Below, piece by piece: positions 9,654-17,544 of a stretch of DNA of 31,490 bases. The DNA is taken from assembly GCA_016713665.1 (NCBI GenBank), contig JADJOR010000014.1, positions 1-31,490 on the forward strand, in the 5' to 3' direction. Within the stretch, counting starts at the first letter, position 1; each line of letters starts with the position of its first letter. The notes beneath the pieces are model-generated. The model did not search any database. It was not told where the DNA came from and worked only from the letters and a program-made list of their open reading frames with translations. Source of the stretch: Deltaproteobacteria bacterium (lineage in GTDB: Bacteria; Myxococcota_A; UBA9160; UBA4427). The position numbers and the translations under genes were made by a program.

Positions 9654-10943
9654 CTAACGCGGACCGATGTGATCCGTGCCGAGGTAGGGGACGAGGGCCT
9701 TCGGGATCCGGATGCTCCCGTCCTTCTGCTGGTGGTTCTCGAGGATGGCGACGAGCGCGCGGGCGTTCGCGATGGCGGTGCCGTTCAGCGTATGGACGAG
9801 CTCGTTCTTCTTGCCGTCGCCGCCGTCCTTCGTCCTTCGGAAGCGGACCTTCAGGCGACGGGCCTGGAAGTCGGTGCAGTTCGAGGTGCTCGTGATCTCG
9901 CCGAAGTCGCCCGACTCGCCGCGGGAGGGCATCCAGGCTTCGAGGTCGAACTTGCGATAGGCGGGGGCGCCGAGGTCGGCGCTCGCGATGTCGATCACGC
10001 GGTAGGGGATCTCGAGGGCGTCCCAGATCTTGCGCTCGAGGCGGAGCAGCTCCTGATGCTGCGCCTCCGAGTCTTCGGGGCGGCAGAAGACGAACATCTC
10101 GACCTTGCTGAATTGATGGACGCGGTAGAGCCCGCGGCTCTCCCGGCCATGGGCGCCGGCCTCGGTCCGGAAGCAGTGGGAGATGCCGGCGAGCTTCAGC
10201 GGCAGCTCTTCTTCGGAGAAGATCGAGTCGGCGTACATGCCGCCGAGGGTGATCTCGGCGGTGCCGATCAGGCAGAGCTCGTGGCCGGCGACGGAGTAGA
10301 TCTGGCTCTCCTCGCCGCGGGGGCTGAAGCCGAGCCCCTCGATCACGTCGGGCCGCGCCAGATCCGGCGTCACGATCGGCACGAAGCCCTCGGGCACGAT
10401 CTGGTCGAGGGCGAAGCGCTGGAGCGCGAGCTCGAGCAGCGCGGCCTCACGCTTCAGGTAGTAGAACTTCTGGCCCGCGACCTTTGCCGCGCGCTCGAAG
10501 TCGACGAGATCGAGGGCGGTCGCGAGTTTCAGGTGATCCGCGGGTGGGAAGTCGAATTTCCGCGGGGTCCCCGAGGTCGCGAGGACCTTGAAGTCGGCTT
10601 CGCCGCCGCGGGGCGATTCGGGATGCAGGAAGTTCGGGAGCCCGCGCAGCGCCGCCTCGAGCTCGGTCTCGGCGAGGCGCAGCGTTTCTTCCTGGGCCGC
10701 GACCTCATCCTTGAGGCGGCGACCCTCGACGGTATGCGCATCGCGCGCGGCGGGGTCGAGCTTCTGCTTGCCGGCCTTCTGATGCTCGTTGCGCTGGCGA
10801 TTCGTCTCGTTGAGGGCGGTCCGCAGGGCGTTCGTCCGGCGGTTGAGCGCGATCGTGCCGTCGACATCGGCCGGGAAATGACGCGCCTGGCAGCTCTCGA
10901 CGATCTCGTCGCGGCGTTCTTCGAGGAGGCGGGGATCGATCAT
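9654..10943 (-). CDS. serS: Seryl-tRNA synthetase
   Basis: Class II aminoacyl-tRNA synthetase of 429 residues, charging tRNA-Ser and also tRNA-Sec, the first step of selenocysteine synthesis. The reading frame stays open to 11,177, but the family N-terminus (MIDPRLLEERRDEI) fixes the start at 10,943. Residues about 30-105 form the long antiparallel coiled-coil tRNA-binding arm (NETNRQRNEHQK...EEKL-like charged heptads). Motif 2 is CFRTEAGAHGRESRGLYRVHQF at about 257-278, and motif 3 is NGTAIANARALVAILENHQ at about 385. The GDFGEITSTSNCTDFQ segment contacts the seryl-adenylate pocket. It is full length with no missing key residue and lies directly upstream of selB, a functionally sensible pairing. 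Confidence 0.96.
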   Translation of the reverse strand: MIDPRLLEERRDEIVESCQARHFPADVDGTIALNRRTNALRTALNETNRQRNEHQKAGKQKLDPAARDAHTVEGRRLKDEVAAQEETLRLAETELEAALRGLPNFLHPESPRGGEADFKVLATSGTPRKFDFPPADHLKLATALDLVDFERAAKVAGQKFYYLKREAALLELALQRFALDQIVPEGFVPIVTPDLARPDVIEGLGFSPRGEESQIYSVAGHELCLIGTAEITLGGMYADSIFSEEELPLKLAGISHCFRTEAGAHGRESRGLYRVHQFSKVEMFVFCRPEDSEAQHQELLRLERKIWDALEIPYRVIDIASADLGAPAYRKFDLEAWMPSRGESGDFGEITSTSNCTDFQARRLKVRFRRTKDGGDGKKNELVHTLNGTAIANARALVAILENHQQKDGSIRIPKALVPYLGTDHIGPR

Positions 10944-11253
10944 GGGGCGTAGGGAAGCACACGCTCTCTCTGGCGGCGAGGGGATGGGACGACTCGATGC
11001 ATGTCGAGGAAGCGAGGGGATGCTTCCCATCGCGGGCAGGGCCATTCGGATCGACCGCTGCGTCTCGTCCGGACTCGCGGGCGTGCGACACGCCGGCTCT
11101 CCGAGCCGCCGGGTCGAGTCTCCCCGGGTGCGCGATTGCGCATCTCGCGTGGCGGCTGGCCGTGGAGGAGCGTTCACGACTCGATCAGGACGCCGCGTGC
11201 CGGAATGCTCCTGAGCGGCCGACGCACGGCCCCGTCCCGGTCCCGGCGGATGA
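10944..11253. other. Intergenic gap between serS and the IS91-like transposase
   Basis: No gene is supported here. It must hold the serS promoter on the minus strand and possibly the left (terIS) end of the transposase element, but I found no convincing -35/-10 pair, hairpin or duplicated flank. Open frames crossing this stretch are high-GC shadows. Confidence 0.4.
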
Positions 11254-12937
11254 TTCGCCTTCGCCGACTACGCCCGCCACGAGCCCGAGAAGACGCTCCT
11301 CCACGAAGTGGTTCGTGGAGAGCTCGAGCCGTTCATGGCGCGGGCTCGCTCCGCGGGCGCGCCGGTCGCCCGCTTCGTCGAGCGCGAGATCCGCGCCTAT
11401 CTCGAGTGCGGCATCCTCGCGCACGGGTTCATCCGGGTCCATTGTGATGGATGTGGATGCGACCGCGTGGTCGCCTTCTCGTGCAAAGGCCGCGGCTTTT
11501 GCCCGTCCTGCGGCGGTCGCCGCATGGCCGACACCGCGGCCCACCTCGTCGATCGCGTTCTGCCCGAGGTCCCGATCCGGCAGTGGGTCCTCACGCTTCC
11601 CTATCCGCTCCGGTATCGCTGCGCCTGGAATGCGAAGCTCACGACCGAGGTCCTGCGATGCTTCCTGCGTTCCACTTTCGCCGATCAGCGACGCCGGGCG
11701 AGAGCGCTATGCGGGATCCGCAGGGGCCAATGCGGCTCGGTCACGTTCATCCAGCGCTTCGGGTCGGCGCTCAACCTGGCGCCGCATTTCCATACCCTCG
11801 TGCTGGATGGCGTCTATCCGGGTCCTTCGCATCGCCCGGGCGACTTCGTGGCCCTGCCGCCTCCGGAGACCGAGGACGTCGCGCGTATTGGCGGGGACTG
11901 CCATCCGGATCCGGCAACGGCTCGAGCGAACCGGGGCGGGGGATGACGCCGATCCGCTTGCGGAGGACGATCCCCTGATGGCCGCGCTCGGAGCGGCCTC
12001 GATCCGCTCCCGCATCGCGACGGGACCCGAGGCAGGCGAGCCGTGGCGACGCCTCGGCGATCGGGTCGAGCCGGTCGGAGAAGAAGAGGCGGGCGTCGAG
12101 GCGAGGGCCCAGGTTCCGCCCCGCTGCGTTCGCCAGGGCGGCATGAGCCTGCACGCCGACGTCGCCGTTCCGGCTCGGGATCGACAGCGCCTCGAGCGGC
12201 TCTGTCGTTATGTCGCCCGCCCGCCGCTGGCGCTCGGCCGACTCGAGGAGATGACGGACGGACGGATCGCCTATCGCCTCAAGACACCCTGGCGAGACGG
12301 GACGACCCACGTCGTGATGGAGCGGCGGGAGCTGCTCGAGCGATTGGCGCCGCTGATCCCGCCGCCGAGGGCGCATCAGGTCCGGTATCACGGCGTGCTC
12401 GCACCGTGTGCGAGCGGGCGGGATCGGGTCGTGGCGGCGGGGAGCGGCACCGAGGAGATGACGTCGAGCGCCTGGTCCGCTGCAGAATCGGAGGCCGGGT
12501 CGACCGTCGCCCGGACCGTCGTCGTCGGCCCGGGTGATGGGGGAGGGGAGAGCGAGGTGTTCGTCGATCGTGCCGTCTCCCTCTTAGAGACTCAGGAAGA
12601 GGGGCATGCACAGCGAGAGGAATTGCGACCTCGCCGGATCGCCTGGGCGGAACTGCTGAAACGCGTCTTCGAGGTCGACGCGCTTCGCTGTCCGAAATGT
12701 GGCGGACGGATGCGACTCCTCGCCGCCATCACGGAGGCGAGCGTCGCGCAAAGGATCCTCGAGCGTCTGGCGCTCCCACCTCGGGCTCCGCCGCTCGCGA
12801 CAGCCGACGCGATCGAAAAGGGGCCTGAGCCGGACGATCGGGCGTCCGAGGGGACGTTTGTCGAGAGACAATCCGATCCGGGGTGGGAGTTCGACCAATC
12901 GGCCGACGAACCTCCGATCGAGGACGAGGGCGCCTGA
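11254..12937 (+). pseudogene. IS91-family rolling-circle transposase, one frameshift
   Basis: HUH-type (Y2) transposase of the IS91/ISCR group. The family N-terminus is visible from 11,254 (ADYARHEPEKTLLHEVVRGE), although the only in-frame start seen is GTG at 11,308. The zinc-binding domain reads CDGCGCDRVVAFSCKGRGFCPSCGGRR, and is followed by LPEVPIRQWVLTLPYPLRYR. The HUH-like motif is APHFHTLVLDGVY at about 11,780. At 11,881-11,890 the frame shifts: the protein continues RVLAGTAIRIRQRLERTG in the next frame and runs to 12,937. The C-terminus has HVVMERRELLERLAPLIPPPRAHQ and a second zinc ribbon, LRCPKCGGRMRLLA. Total length is about 545-560 residues, normal for the family. It is either recently inactivated or carries a sequencing indel. 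Confidence 0.85.
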
Positions 12938-12963
12938 TCGGCATGGCCGAGTCGGGGACTCAT

Positions 12964-12994
12964 CGAATCCCGGATCCGGTAGGTCGGGGATTCC
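12964..12994 (+). repeat. Inverted repeat just downstream of the IS91-like transposase
   Basis: GAATCCC at 12,965-12,971 pairs with GGGATTC at 12,987-12,993, and the loop contains the perfect palindrome CCGGATCCGG (12,970-12,979). It lies 27 bases after the transposase stop. IS91-type elements carry a hairpin in their oriIS end on this side of the gene. It could equally be a transcription terminator, though no T-run follows. Confidence 0.35.
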
Positions 12995-13070
12995 ATTGCT
13001 CGCGATAGGGATGTCCCGGGGGCGGCGCAGGATCGGTAGCTCGTTGGCCGGCGGGAAAGCTTGAATTCGC

Positions 13071-13142
13071 CCCGGACCGAGTCCAGTTGACCTAATGACC
13101 CTTACCGGCGGCAGGAAAAGGCCTCTTGTACATCCTACGCGC
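13071..13142 (+). repeat. 72-bp dispersed repeat, copy 1
   Basis: Begins CCCGGACCGAGTCCAGTTG and ends CATCCTACGCGC. Nearly identical to the copies at 14,869, 17,466 and 23,666, with a more diverged copy at 27,118. Flanking bases differ at every copy, so both edges are sharp. It lies 133 bases after the transposase stop codon. No terminal inverted repeats and no target duplication are visible. A GGAC-CGA-GTCC mini-hairpin lies at its left end. Confidence 0.92.
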
Positions 13143-13409
13143 TACGTCCAAATCGTGGGTGCAACCGTTGCGAAGTCCGAAAACGAGCACGGTTCGGCCG
13201 TCTATCTCGTGTTGAGTGGATCATTCGACCAACTGCCTTGACTTGACCGCAACTGGTCACGCTCGGGAGATCAAATTCTCCCCACCCCAATCTCACGACG
13301 ATCGCCGACGACTGGTCGCCACGGATGTCGCTTTCGTGCAGAATCCGCGCATTCACGCCTGGGACGTCATCGATTGCCTGAGCTGGACAGCGTTCGATCA
13401 CCTACGGAC

Positions 13410-14300
13410 TCATGAAGACGTCAATTCATCCGTTGGAGGCAATAACGACACCAACGAGACATGCGTCTCGCGCGAGCGCGGAGCGTAGCTCCTGAACGAT
13501 GCCAGGCCGAGCATCCCGAGTGCAATCAGAATTGCCGCCGAGGGCTCAGGGACAATCGCGAGTCGATAGAATCCGGTCGCCGTTGCGGTCTGCAGACTGG
13601 GGGAGGGCTCGTCAAGTAATCTCGAGTAGTACTGCAGCCGATACGATCGCCCCGGTAACAGAGTTCCAGTCATCGTGCCGACCAAGATGTTGTCGAAATC
13701 ACCACCCTGTTCACCGAGTACGAAGTGCTCGTTTGGTGTTGAGTGACTGAGCTGAGAATTGTTGAATACGATCGCACCGTTCTGAAAAAGCCTTAGCCAC
13801 TGAGTCGTGTTTCGGCCCTCTGAATCGACGACTGTCATCTCCGCCGACAGGACATACTGAACGACCTCGTCGACCGTAAAATCGACATATCCGTCAGCCA
13901 GCGCCATTTCGAGCGGCGGTAGCGGTTGGGTTGGTGGACGAGAAAGGTCATAGGAGATGCTGATCTGGGAGGCAGAAACCTGATAGCTGCCACTCACGCT
14001 CGCTCCATTTATGGGATTGACAGCAGAATACGATGCGGCAAATGGCACGGTGAATGACTGGAACTGCAGGCCCCCGGGCGGCCCGTCCCCGGGATACAAC
14101 TCGTGGTAGCCGGATTCGGTGATGATCGAGGCACTCAATGCCTGGATATCGAATAACAGCACGAGGTTAAAAATGGCGATAACACCGAGTCCTAGGCGCG
14201 AATCAGGGCGCAAGATCGACCTGCTGATTGAGCGAAGGACTGAGATAGACCCAATGAGCGGGGCGCGGCCTTCTTGTCCGGAGCCGAACAGACGCGTCAT
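13410..14300 (-). CDS. PEP-CTERM sorting-domain secreted protein
   Basis: Predicted exported protein of 296 residues, start ATG at 14,300 with a strong GAGGGAGG ribosome site nine bases upstream. A long basic N-region is followed by the hydrophobic stretch GVIAIFNLVLLFDIQALSAS, a plausible signal segment. The body is Ser/Thr/Gly-rich beta-type sequence without a family I recognise. Near the C-terminus VPEPSAAILIALGMLGLASF then a basic cluster is a PEP-CTERM signal, recognised by exosortase in the inner membrane. About 20 extra residues follow it, whereas such proteins usually end right after the basic cluster. No exosortase is encoded in this window. Base composition is visibly richer in A/T than in the nuo-selB-serS region. 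Confidence 0.8.
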   Translation of the reverse strand: MTRLFGSGQEGRAPLIGSISVLRSISRSILRPDSRLGLGVIAIFNLVLLFDIQALSASIITESGYHELYPGDGPPGGLQFQSFTVPFAASYSAVNPINGASVSGSYQVSASQISISYDLSRPPTQPLPPLEMALADGYVDFTVDEVVQYVLSAEMTVVDSEGRNTTQWLRLFQNGAIVFNNSQLSHSTPNEHFVLGEQGGDFDNILVGTMTGTLLPGRSYRLQYYSRLLDEPSPSLQTATATGFYRLAIVPEPSAAILIALGMLGLASFRSYAPRSRETHVSLVSLLPPTDELTSS

Positions 14301-14537
14301 CAACTACAGCCTCCCTCGATCACTAACAAGCCAATAGGCGTGAATTCGGTTGACCGCTGCTTCCCAGAGCCTGTTCGCCACGCAACTACTCAGTGACGCC
14401 GCTCGATATCCACATAATGGACGGATTCGACCGGTCGATCAAGAAGATTTCACGCGGCCGACAAACGCCCCGAAGGGAATACGGCTGCAGCCGACCGCAA
14501 AGGTCGATTGTCCCGGATATACGGGGCATCGGATCGA

Positions 14538-14867
14538 TTAGCTCGACAATCGATTCTGCGAGCGCGAGAAGAACCACGATACGTCAAACGTCAAGATCTG
14601 AGCCACGAGGAACGGGTCCGTGACGGTGTGGAGGCTGAGCGTCGCCCAGATAGCGACATGCATCGTAGTTGCGGCCGCCCATGCAAGCGGCCTCGTCCAA
14701 GGACTCCAGATAAGCCAGAAGTACCCGACCTCGAGCATGAGAACGAACCAGCTCAGAGCATGAATTAGGCTATACGGCAGCTGCCTCACCCCGCTCGCGA
14801 CGAAGTCCCAATAGGCAATCGGGCTATTCAGCACCGTCCGAACAGCCGACCCATCGCGCCAACTCGG
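14538..14867 (-). pseudogene. HTTM (gamma-carboxylase-like) membrane protein, 5' part lost at repeat copy 2
   Basis: 109 codons of an open frame beginning at the left edge of repeat copy 2, reading SWRDGSAVRTVLNSPIAYWDF and then three hydrophobic segments (IHALSWFVLMLEVGYFWLIW, ATTMHVAIWATLSLH, FDVSWFF). The 'DGSAVRTVLNSPIA' stretch and the helix spacing match the HTTM domain family (horizontally transferred transmembrane domain, related to vitamin K-dependent gamma-carboxylase), whose members are several hundred residues long. The N-terminal two-thirds is missing because the repeat starts where the gene should continue. The frame stays open through the repeat but encodes nothing HTTM-like there. 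It is a remnant, not a working gene. Confidence 0.7.
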
Positions 14868-14868
14868 A

Positions 14869-14940
14869 CCCGGACCGAGTCCAGTTGACCTAGTGACCCT
14901 TACCGGCGGCAGGAAAAGGCCTCTTGTACATCCTACGCGC
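14869..14940 (+). repeat. 72-bp dispersed repeat, copy 2
   Basis: Differs from copy 1 by one base (CCTAGTGACC versus CCTAATGACC). Its left edge cuts an HTTM gene. Its right part encodes, on the minus strand, the last 16 residues of the small gene at 14,890-15,078. Confidence 0.92.
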
Positions 14941-15078
14941 CACGATCATGCGCTCCAGGGCTTCGAGGCCGGCCCGAGCAAGCGCGGATGCCTCGCCAAT
15001 GTGACCAGTTGCTATCTGCAAACGGGCAAGGCGGTCGCGGTCAACCCTGACGTGGAGGTCGATGGCGTTTCTGGACAT
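14890..15078 (-). CDS. Small ribbon-helix-helix-like protein ending inside repeat copy 2
   Basis: 62 residues starting MSRNAIDLHVRVDRDRLARL at 15,078, with AGGA about nine bases upstream. A beta-strand-like IDLHVRV followed by two amphipathic helices (RDRLARLQIATG and EASALARAGLEALERMIVARR) fits the CopG/Arc ribbon-helix-helix DNA-binding fold seen in antitoxins and small repressors. That is a fold guess, not a family match. The C-terminus RRMYKRPFPAAGKGH-stop is supplied entirely by the repeat. The same residues would be encoded by copy 1, while copies 3 and 4 have one extra G that breaks the frame. No toxin-like partner is evident next to it. Confidence 0.5.
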   Translation of the reverse strand: MSRNAIDLHVRVDRDRLARLQIATGHIGEASALARAGLEALERMIVARRMYKRPFPAAGKGH

Positions 15079-15647
15079 GGGGTCGTTTCCTAGTTGTGGC
15101 TGGTTCTGGGCGGGATCAGACCGAGCCCCAAGGGGCAAGGCAGGGATCCAAACGGCGGCAGCTTGCGGCGGCTGCGAAGCGCAGGGGGGGGAGGTTTCTC
15201 TTCTGATGGGGGGCTATTTAGAAGGGAGCAGGCTTCTCCTCCTAAATTGATGGGGACTCCCTTGCGGCCCACCCCCTCCGATTCGATGACCTCGTCGGCC
15301 GGACTAGCCTCGACAATCTGCTTCCCAGCGAGCGACAGGTTGGGCTCCTAAGGTCAGGGATTTTGAAGGGGCCCCACCTCTCCTTGGAGCCCCCTCACTC
15401 AGATAACCTCGTCCGCCAGTCCAGCCTCGACGATCCATTGACCTCGCTACTGGGCGCTCGCTCGGGAAGTCACGCGGTCCTCAGCTGCCCGCCGGGGACA
15501 AGTCGATGGCAGGTCGAGTCGGCCAGCCCGATCGGACCGGACTGACGCGGGTACTTCTCCTTTGGTCAGCGATTCAAAAGCAACAGCTGGGGCTCCTATG
15601 GTGGGCAGTTGCAGGGAGCCCTACTGGTGAGCAGGACTCCCTCAAGC
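15079..15647. repeat. Degenerate imperfect repeat units, no intact gene
   Basis: Two decayed relatives of the 3' end of the 15,648 gene lie here, at about 15,287-15,325 and 15,399-15,440. Each contains a variant of GACCTCGTCCGCCAGTCCAG then CCTCGACGAT. On the minus strand they read QIVEASPADEVI (no stop) and QWIVEAGLADEVI-stop, against RQIVEAGLADEVV-stop in the intact gene. Other shared pieces are GGGCTCCTAAGGTCAGGGA (about 15,341) and GGGCTCCTATGGTGGGCA (about 15,589). Unit spacing is irregular, roughly 110 and 250 bases. The second unit has a stop codon about 17 codons before its end, so it is broken. Confidence 0.5.
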
Positions 15648-15932
15648 TCAGACGACCTCGTCCGCCAGTCCAGCTTCGACGATCTGCCTGCCGCCGAGCA
15701 GCATCCCGACCTTCAGCCGTTCCGGTCCCCAGTCGTTCACCCCTTGCCCGGATACGCAAGGGCCTCCGCGGGCCGTCCGGGTCGGCCATGATGAGAACTC
15801 GACAGGCCCCAAGTGCCAGCGGATCGACCCGTCGGGGAACACCTCACGGCCCCATCGAACAGGGCCGCAAGCGTCCTGGATCGCAAAGGAGCGTCGTCGG
15901 ATCTTGAGGGTCAGGTCGAGAGTCCAGATCAT
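15648..15932 (-). CDS. Hypothetical 94-residue protein
   Basis: Start ATG at 15,932 preceded by GGAGGA eight bases upstream, a strong ribosome site that supports a real gene. It begins MIWTLDLTLKIRRRS and includes Trp/Gly-rich turns (WGREVFPDGSIRWHLGPVEF) and a C-terminus GMLLGGRQIVEAGLADEVV. I do not recognise the family; the size and composition recall small phage- or mobile-element-borne proteins. Its 3' end is duplicated in two decayed copies immediately downstream (15,287-15,440), suggesting local tandem duplication. Confidence 0.5.
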   Translation of the reverse strand: MIWTLDLTLKIRRRSFAIQDACGPVRWGREVFPDGSIRWHLGPVEFSSWPTRTARGGPCVSGQGVNDWGPERLKVGMLLGGRQIVEAGLADEVV

Positions 15933-16289
15933 CGCTGAAGTCCTCCGGTTAGTTTCGCAGAGCCCTGCAAGCAGCCGAAAGCTCCAACACGGACGTGGAC
16001 TTGTGCAAGCCTGCCAGTCTCCGCCACGGGTTCAGCGGAAGCGATCCCGTGCCGATTGGCACCGATTAGTCGGGCAGCGGTCGGCCTGCTCAAGCGCCCC
16101 GTCACATGTCCAGGGGCGACCGTCTAGCACGCTCAAAGTCCGCCCAGAGCCTTGCCACCCGGTCGCGCGATCAAGGATCGCGTGAGCCCGCCGGCGGCCC
16201 ATCTAGAACTATCATTTTTGAGCTGTACTTCACGGCGTCGCCCGGTGTATGTTGGTCAGACCACTGATTTCCTTGGGAAGGGAAACGTC
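15933..16289. other. Non-coding stretch upstream of the HAF-repeat gene
   Basis: No supported gene. It should contain the promoter of the gene at 16,290 (plus) and of the gene ending at 15,648 (minus). The 40 bases around 16,205-16,250 are A/T-richer, which would suit a promoter, but I cannot name boxes with confidence. A GGGAAGGGA ribosome site lies at 16,275-16,283. Confidence 0.35.
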
Positions 16290-17426
16290 ATGCGCCGTAA
16301 TCTGAACCTGTTAGGCCTTGCCACGGTCGCGCTCTTGCTAGCGACCTCTTCCGCTTCGTACGCAGCAACGTTCTCAGGCTTAGGTGATCTCTCTGGAGGG
16401 ATTTTCTACTCCCGTATGGTAGATGCCTCAGACGACGGATCAGTGGTCGTCGGGGAAGGCAACTCGACCTCCGGGGTAGAGGCTTTCCGCTGGACGCAAG
16501 GTGAAGGAATCGTTGGTCTTGGTGATCTTCCAGGTAGCTCGTTTACCAGTTTTGCGAATGGAGTATCAGGAGACGGTTTAGTCGTCACGGGTATTGGCCG
16601 GTCGACATTGGGCTTCGAGGCATTTCGCTGGACCCAGGACGGCGGCATGATCGCGCTCGGCGATTTGCCCGGAGGTGCCTTTAGCAGCAACGTCGCCGGA
16701 GTTTCTCGTGATGGATCGATCCTCGCTGGCTCGGGCAGTTCAGCATTAGGCCAAGAAGCGTTTCGGTGGACGCCCGCCGGGGGCATGGTCGGACTCGGAG
16801 ATCTGCCTGGTGGCGCCTTCAGAAGTTCCTCCGTCCGTATCTCCAGCGACGGATCGGTGATCGCCGGTACGGGGACTTCGGCCTTCGGAGACCAGGCGTT
16901 TCGCTGGACCTCAGCTAGCGGGATGATTGGCCTCGGAGACCTCGCCGGCGGGAGCGTCTACAGCGCTGCCCACGGAATATCGGGCGACGGTTCAGCGATC
17001 GTGGGGCAGAGCGTCTCGGCCGCTGGGTTAGAAGCATTCCGCTGGACGATTTCGGATGGCATGGTCGGGCTTGGTGACCTCACAGGAGGGAGTTTTCAGA
17101 GCTTTGCCGCGGATGCCTCCTGGGATGGGTCGATCGTTGTCGGTGCGGCCAGCAACGCATTGGGATTTCGCGCAATGATTTGGGACGCCACCAACGGAAT
17201 GCGAGACCTTCAATCGGTGCTGTCGACAACCTATGGCCTCGACCTCACTGGCTGGACGCTGGAGGAAGCCCGGGCGATCTCCGCGAATGGCTTAGTTTTC
17301 GTCGGTAACGGCAAGAATCCATCCGGCCAAAGTGAAGGTTGGATCGCAGTCATCCCCGAGCCTTCCACAGCCCTCTTGATGCTCCTCGGTCTAGCAGGAC
17401 TGAGCTTGCGTCGCGGTCAGAATTGA
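16290..17426 (+). CDS. HAF-repeat PEP-CTERM secreted protein
   Basis: 378 residues, start ATG at 16,290 with GGGAAGGGA at 16,275-16,283. Residues 1-27 are a classic signal peptide (MRRNLNLLGLATVALLLATS, then SASYA). The body is about six tandem repeats of roughly 48 residues, each with 'GLGDLPGG', 'DGSVVVG' and 'EAFRWT' elements, the HAF-type extracellular repeat that likely builds a beta-propeller. The C-terminus IPEPSTALLMLLGLAGLSL then RRGQN is a textbook PEP-CTERM anchor processed by exosortase. The protein should be exported and surface- or matrix-bound. It is the only clear plus-strand cargo gene between repeat copies, is monocistronic, and has lower GC than the housekeeping genes. Confidence 0.9.
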   Translation: MRRNLNLLGLATVALLLATSSASYAATFSGLGDLSGGIFYSRMVDASDDGSVVVGEGNSTSGVEAFRWTQGEGIVGLGDLPGSSFTSFANGVSGDGLVVTGIGRSTLGFEAFRWTQDGGMIALGDLPGGAFSSNVAGVSRDGSILAGSGSSALGQEAFRWTPAGGMVGLGDLPGGAFRSSSVRISSDGSVIAGTGTSAFGDQAFRWTSASGMIGLGDLAGGSVYSAAHGISGDGSAIVGQSVSAAGLEAFRWTISDGMVGLGDLTGGSFQSFAADASWDGSIVVGAASNALGFRAMIWDATNGMRDLQSVLSTTYGLDLTGWTLEEARAISANGLVFVGNGKNPSGQSEGWIAVIPEPSTALLMLLGLAGLSLRRGQN

Positions 17427-17465
17427 GGCTCGACCTGTCCTGCACACACAGGGCCGGGTCGCCGG

Positions 17466-17538
17466 CCCGGACCGAGTCCAGTTGACCTAATGACCCTTAC
17501 CGGCGGCAGGGAAAAGGCCTCTTGTACATCCTACGCGC
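17466..17538 (+). repeat. 72-bp dispersed repeat, copy 3
   Basis: Same as copy 1 with one added G (GGCAGGGAAAAGG). It sits between the HAF gene (stop at 17,426) and the minus-strand beta-helix gene, whose stop codon is only six bases beyond its right edge. Confidence 0.92.
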
Positions 17539-17544
17539 CACCCG

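Noticed and set aside
6409..9657. Very long plus-strand open frame (1,082 codons) opposite selB and inside nuoN
   Set aside because: Arg/Ala/Gly-rich shadow of two well-identified genes in high-GC DNA; no domain or start signal of its own.
9604..11253. tRNA-Sec, selA or selD near selB
   Set aside because: No cloverleaf with a long acceptor arm and no matching protein seen anywhere in the window.
11880..11892. Programmed frameshift in the IS91-like transposase
   Set aside because: No slippery heptamer is seen, and IS91-family genes are normally single frames; an indel is the simpler explanation.
13135..13401. 88-codon minus-strand frame ending at repeat copy 1
   Set aside because: No ribosome site, no recognisable fold, and its stop comes from the repeat sequence itself; not supportable as a gene.
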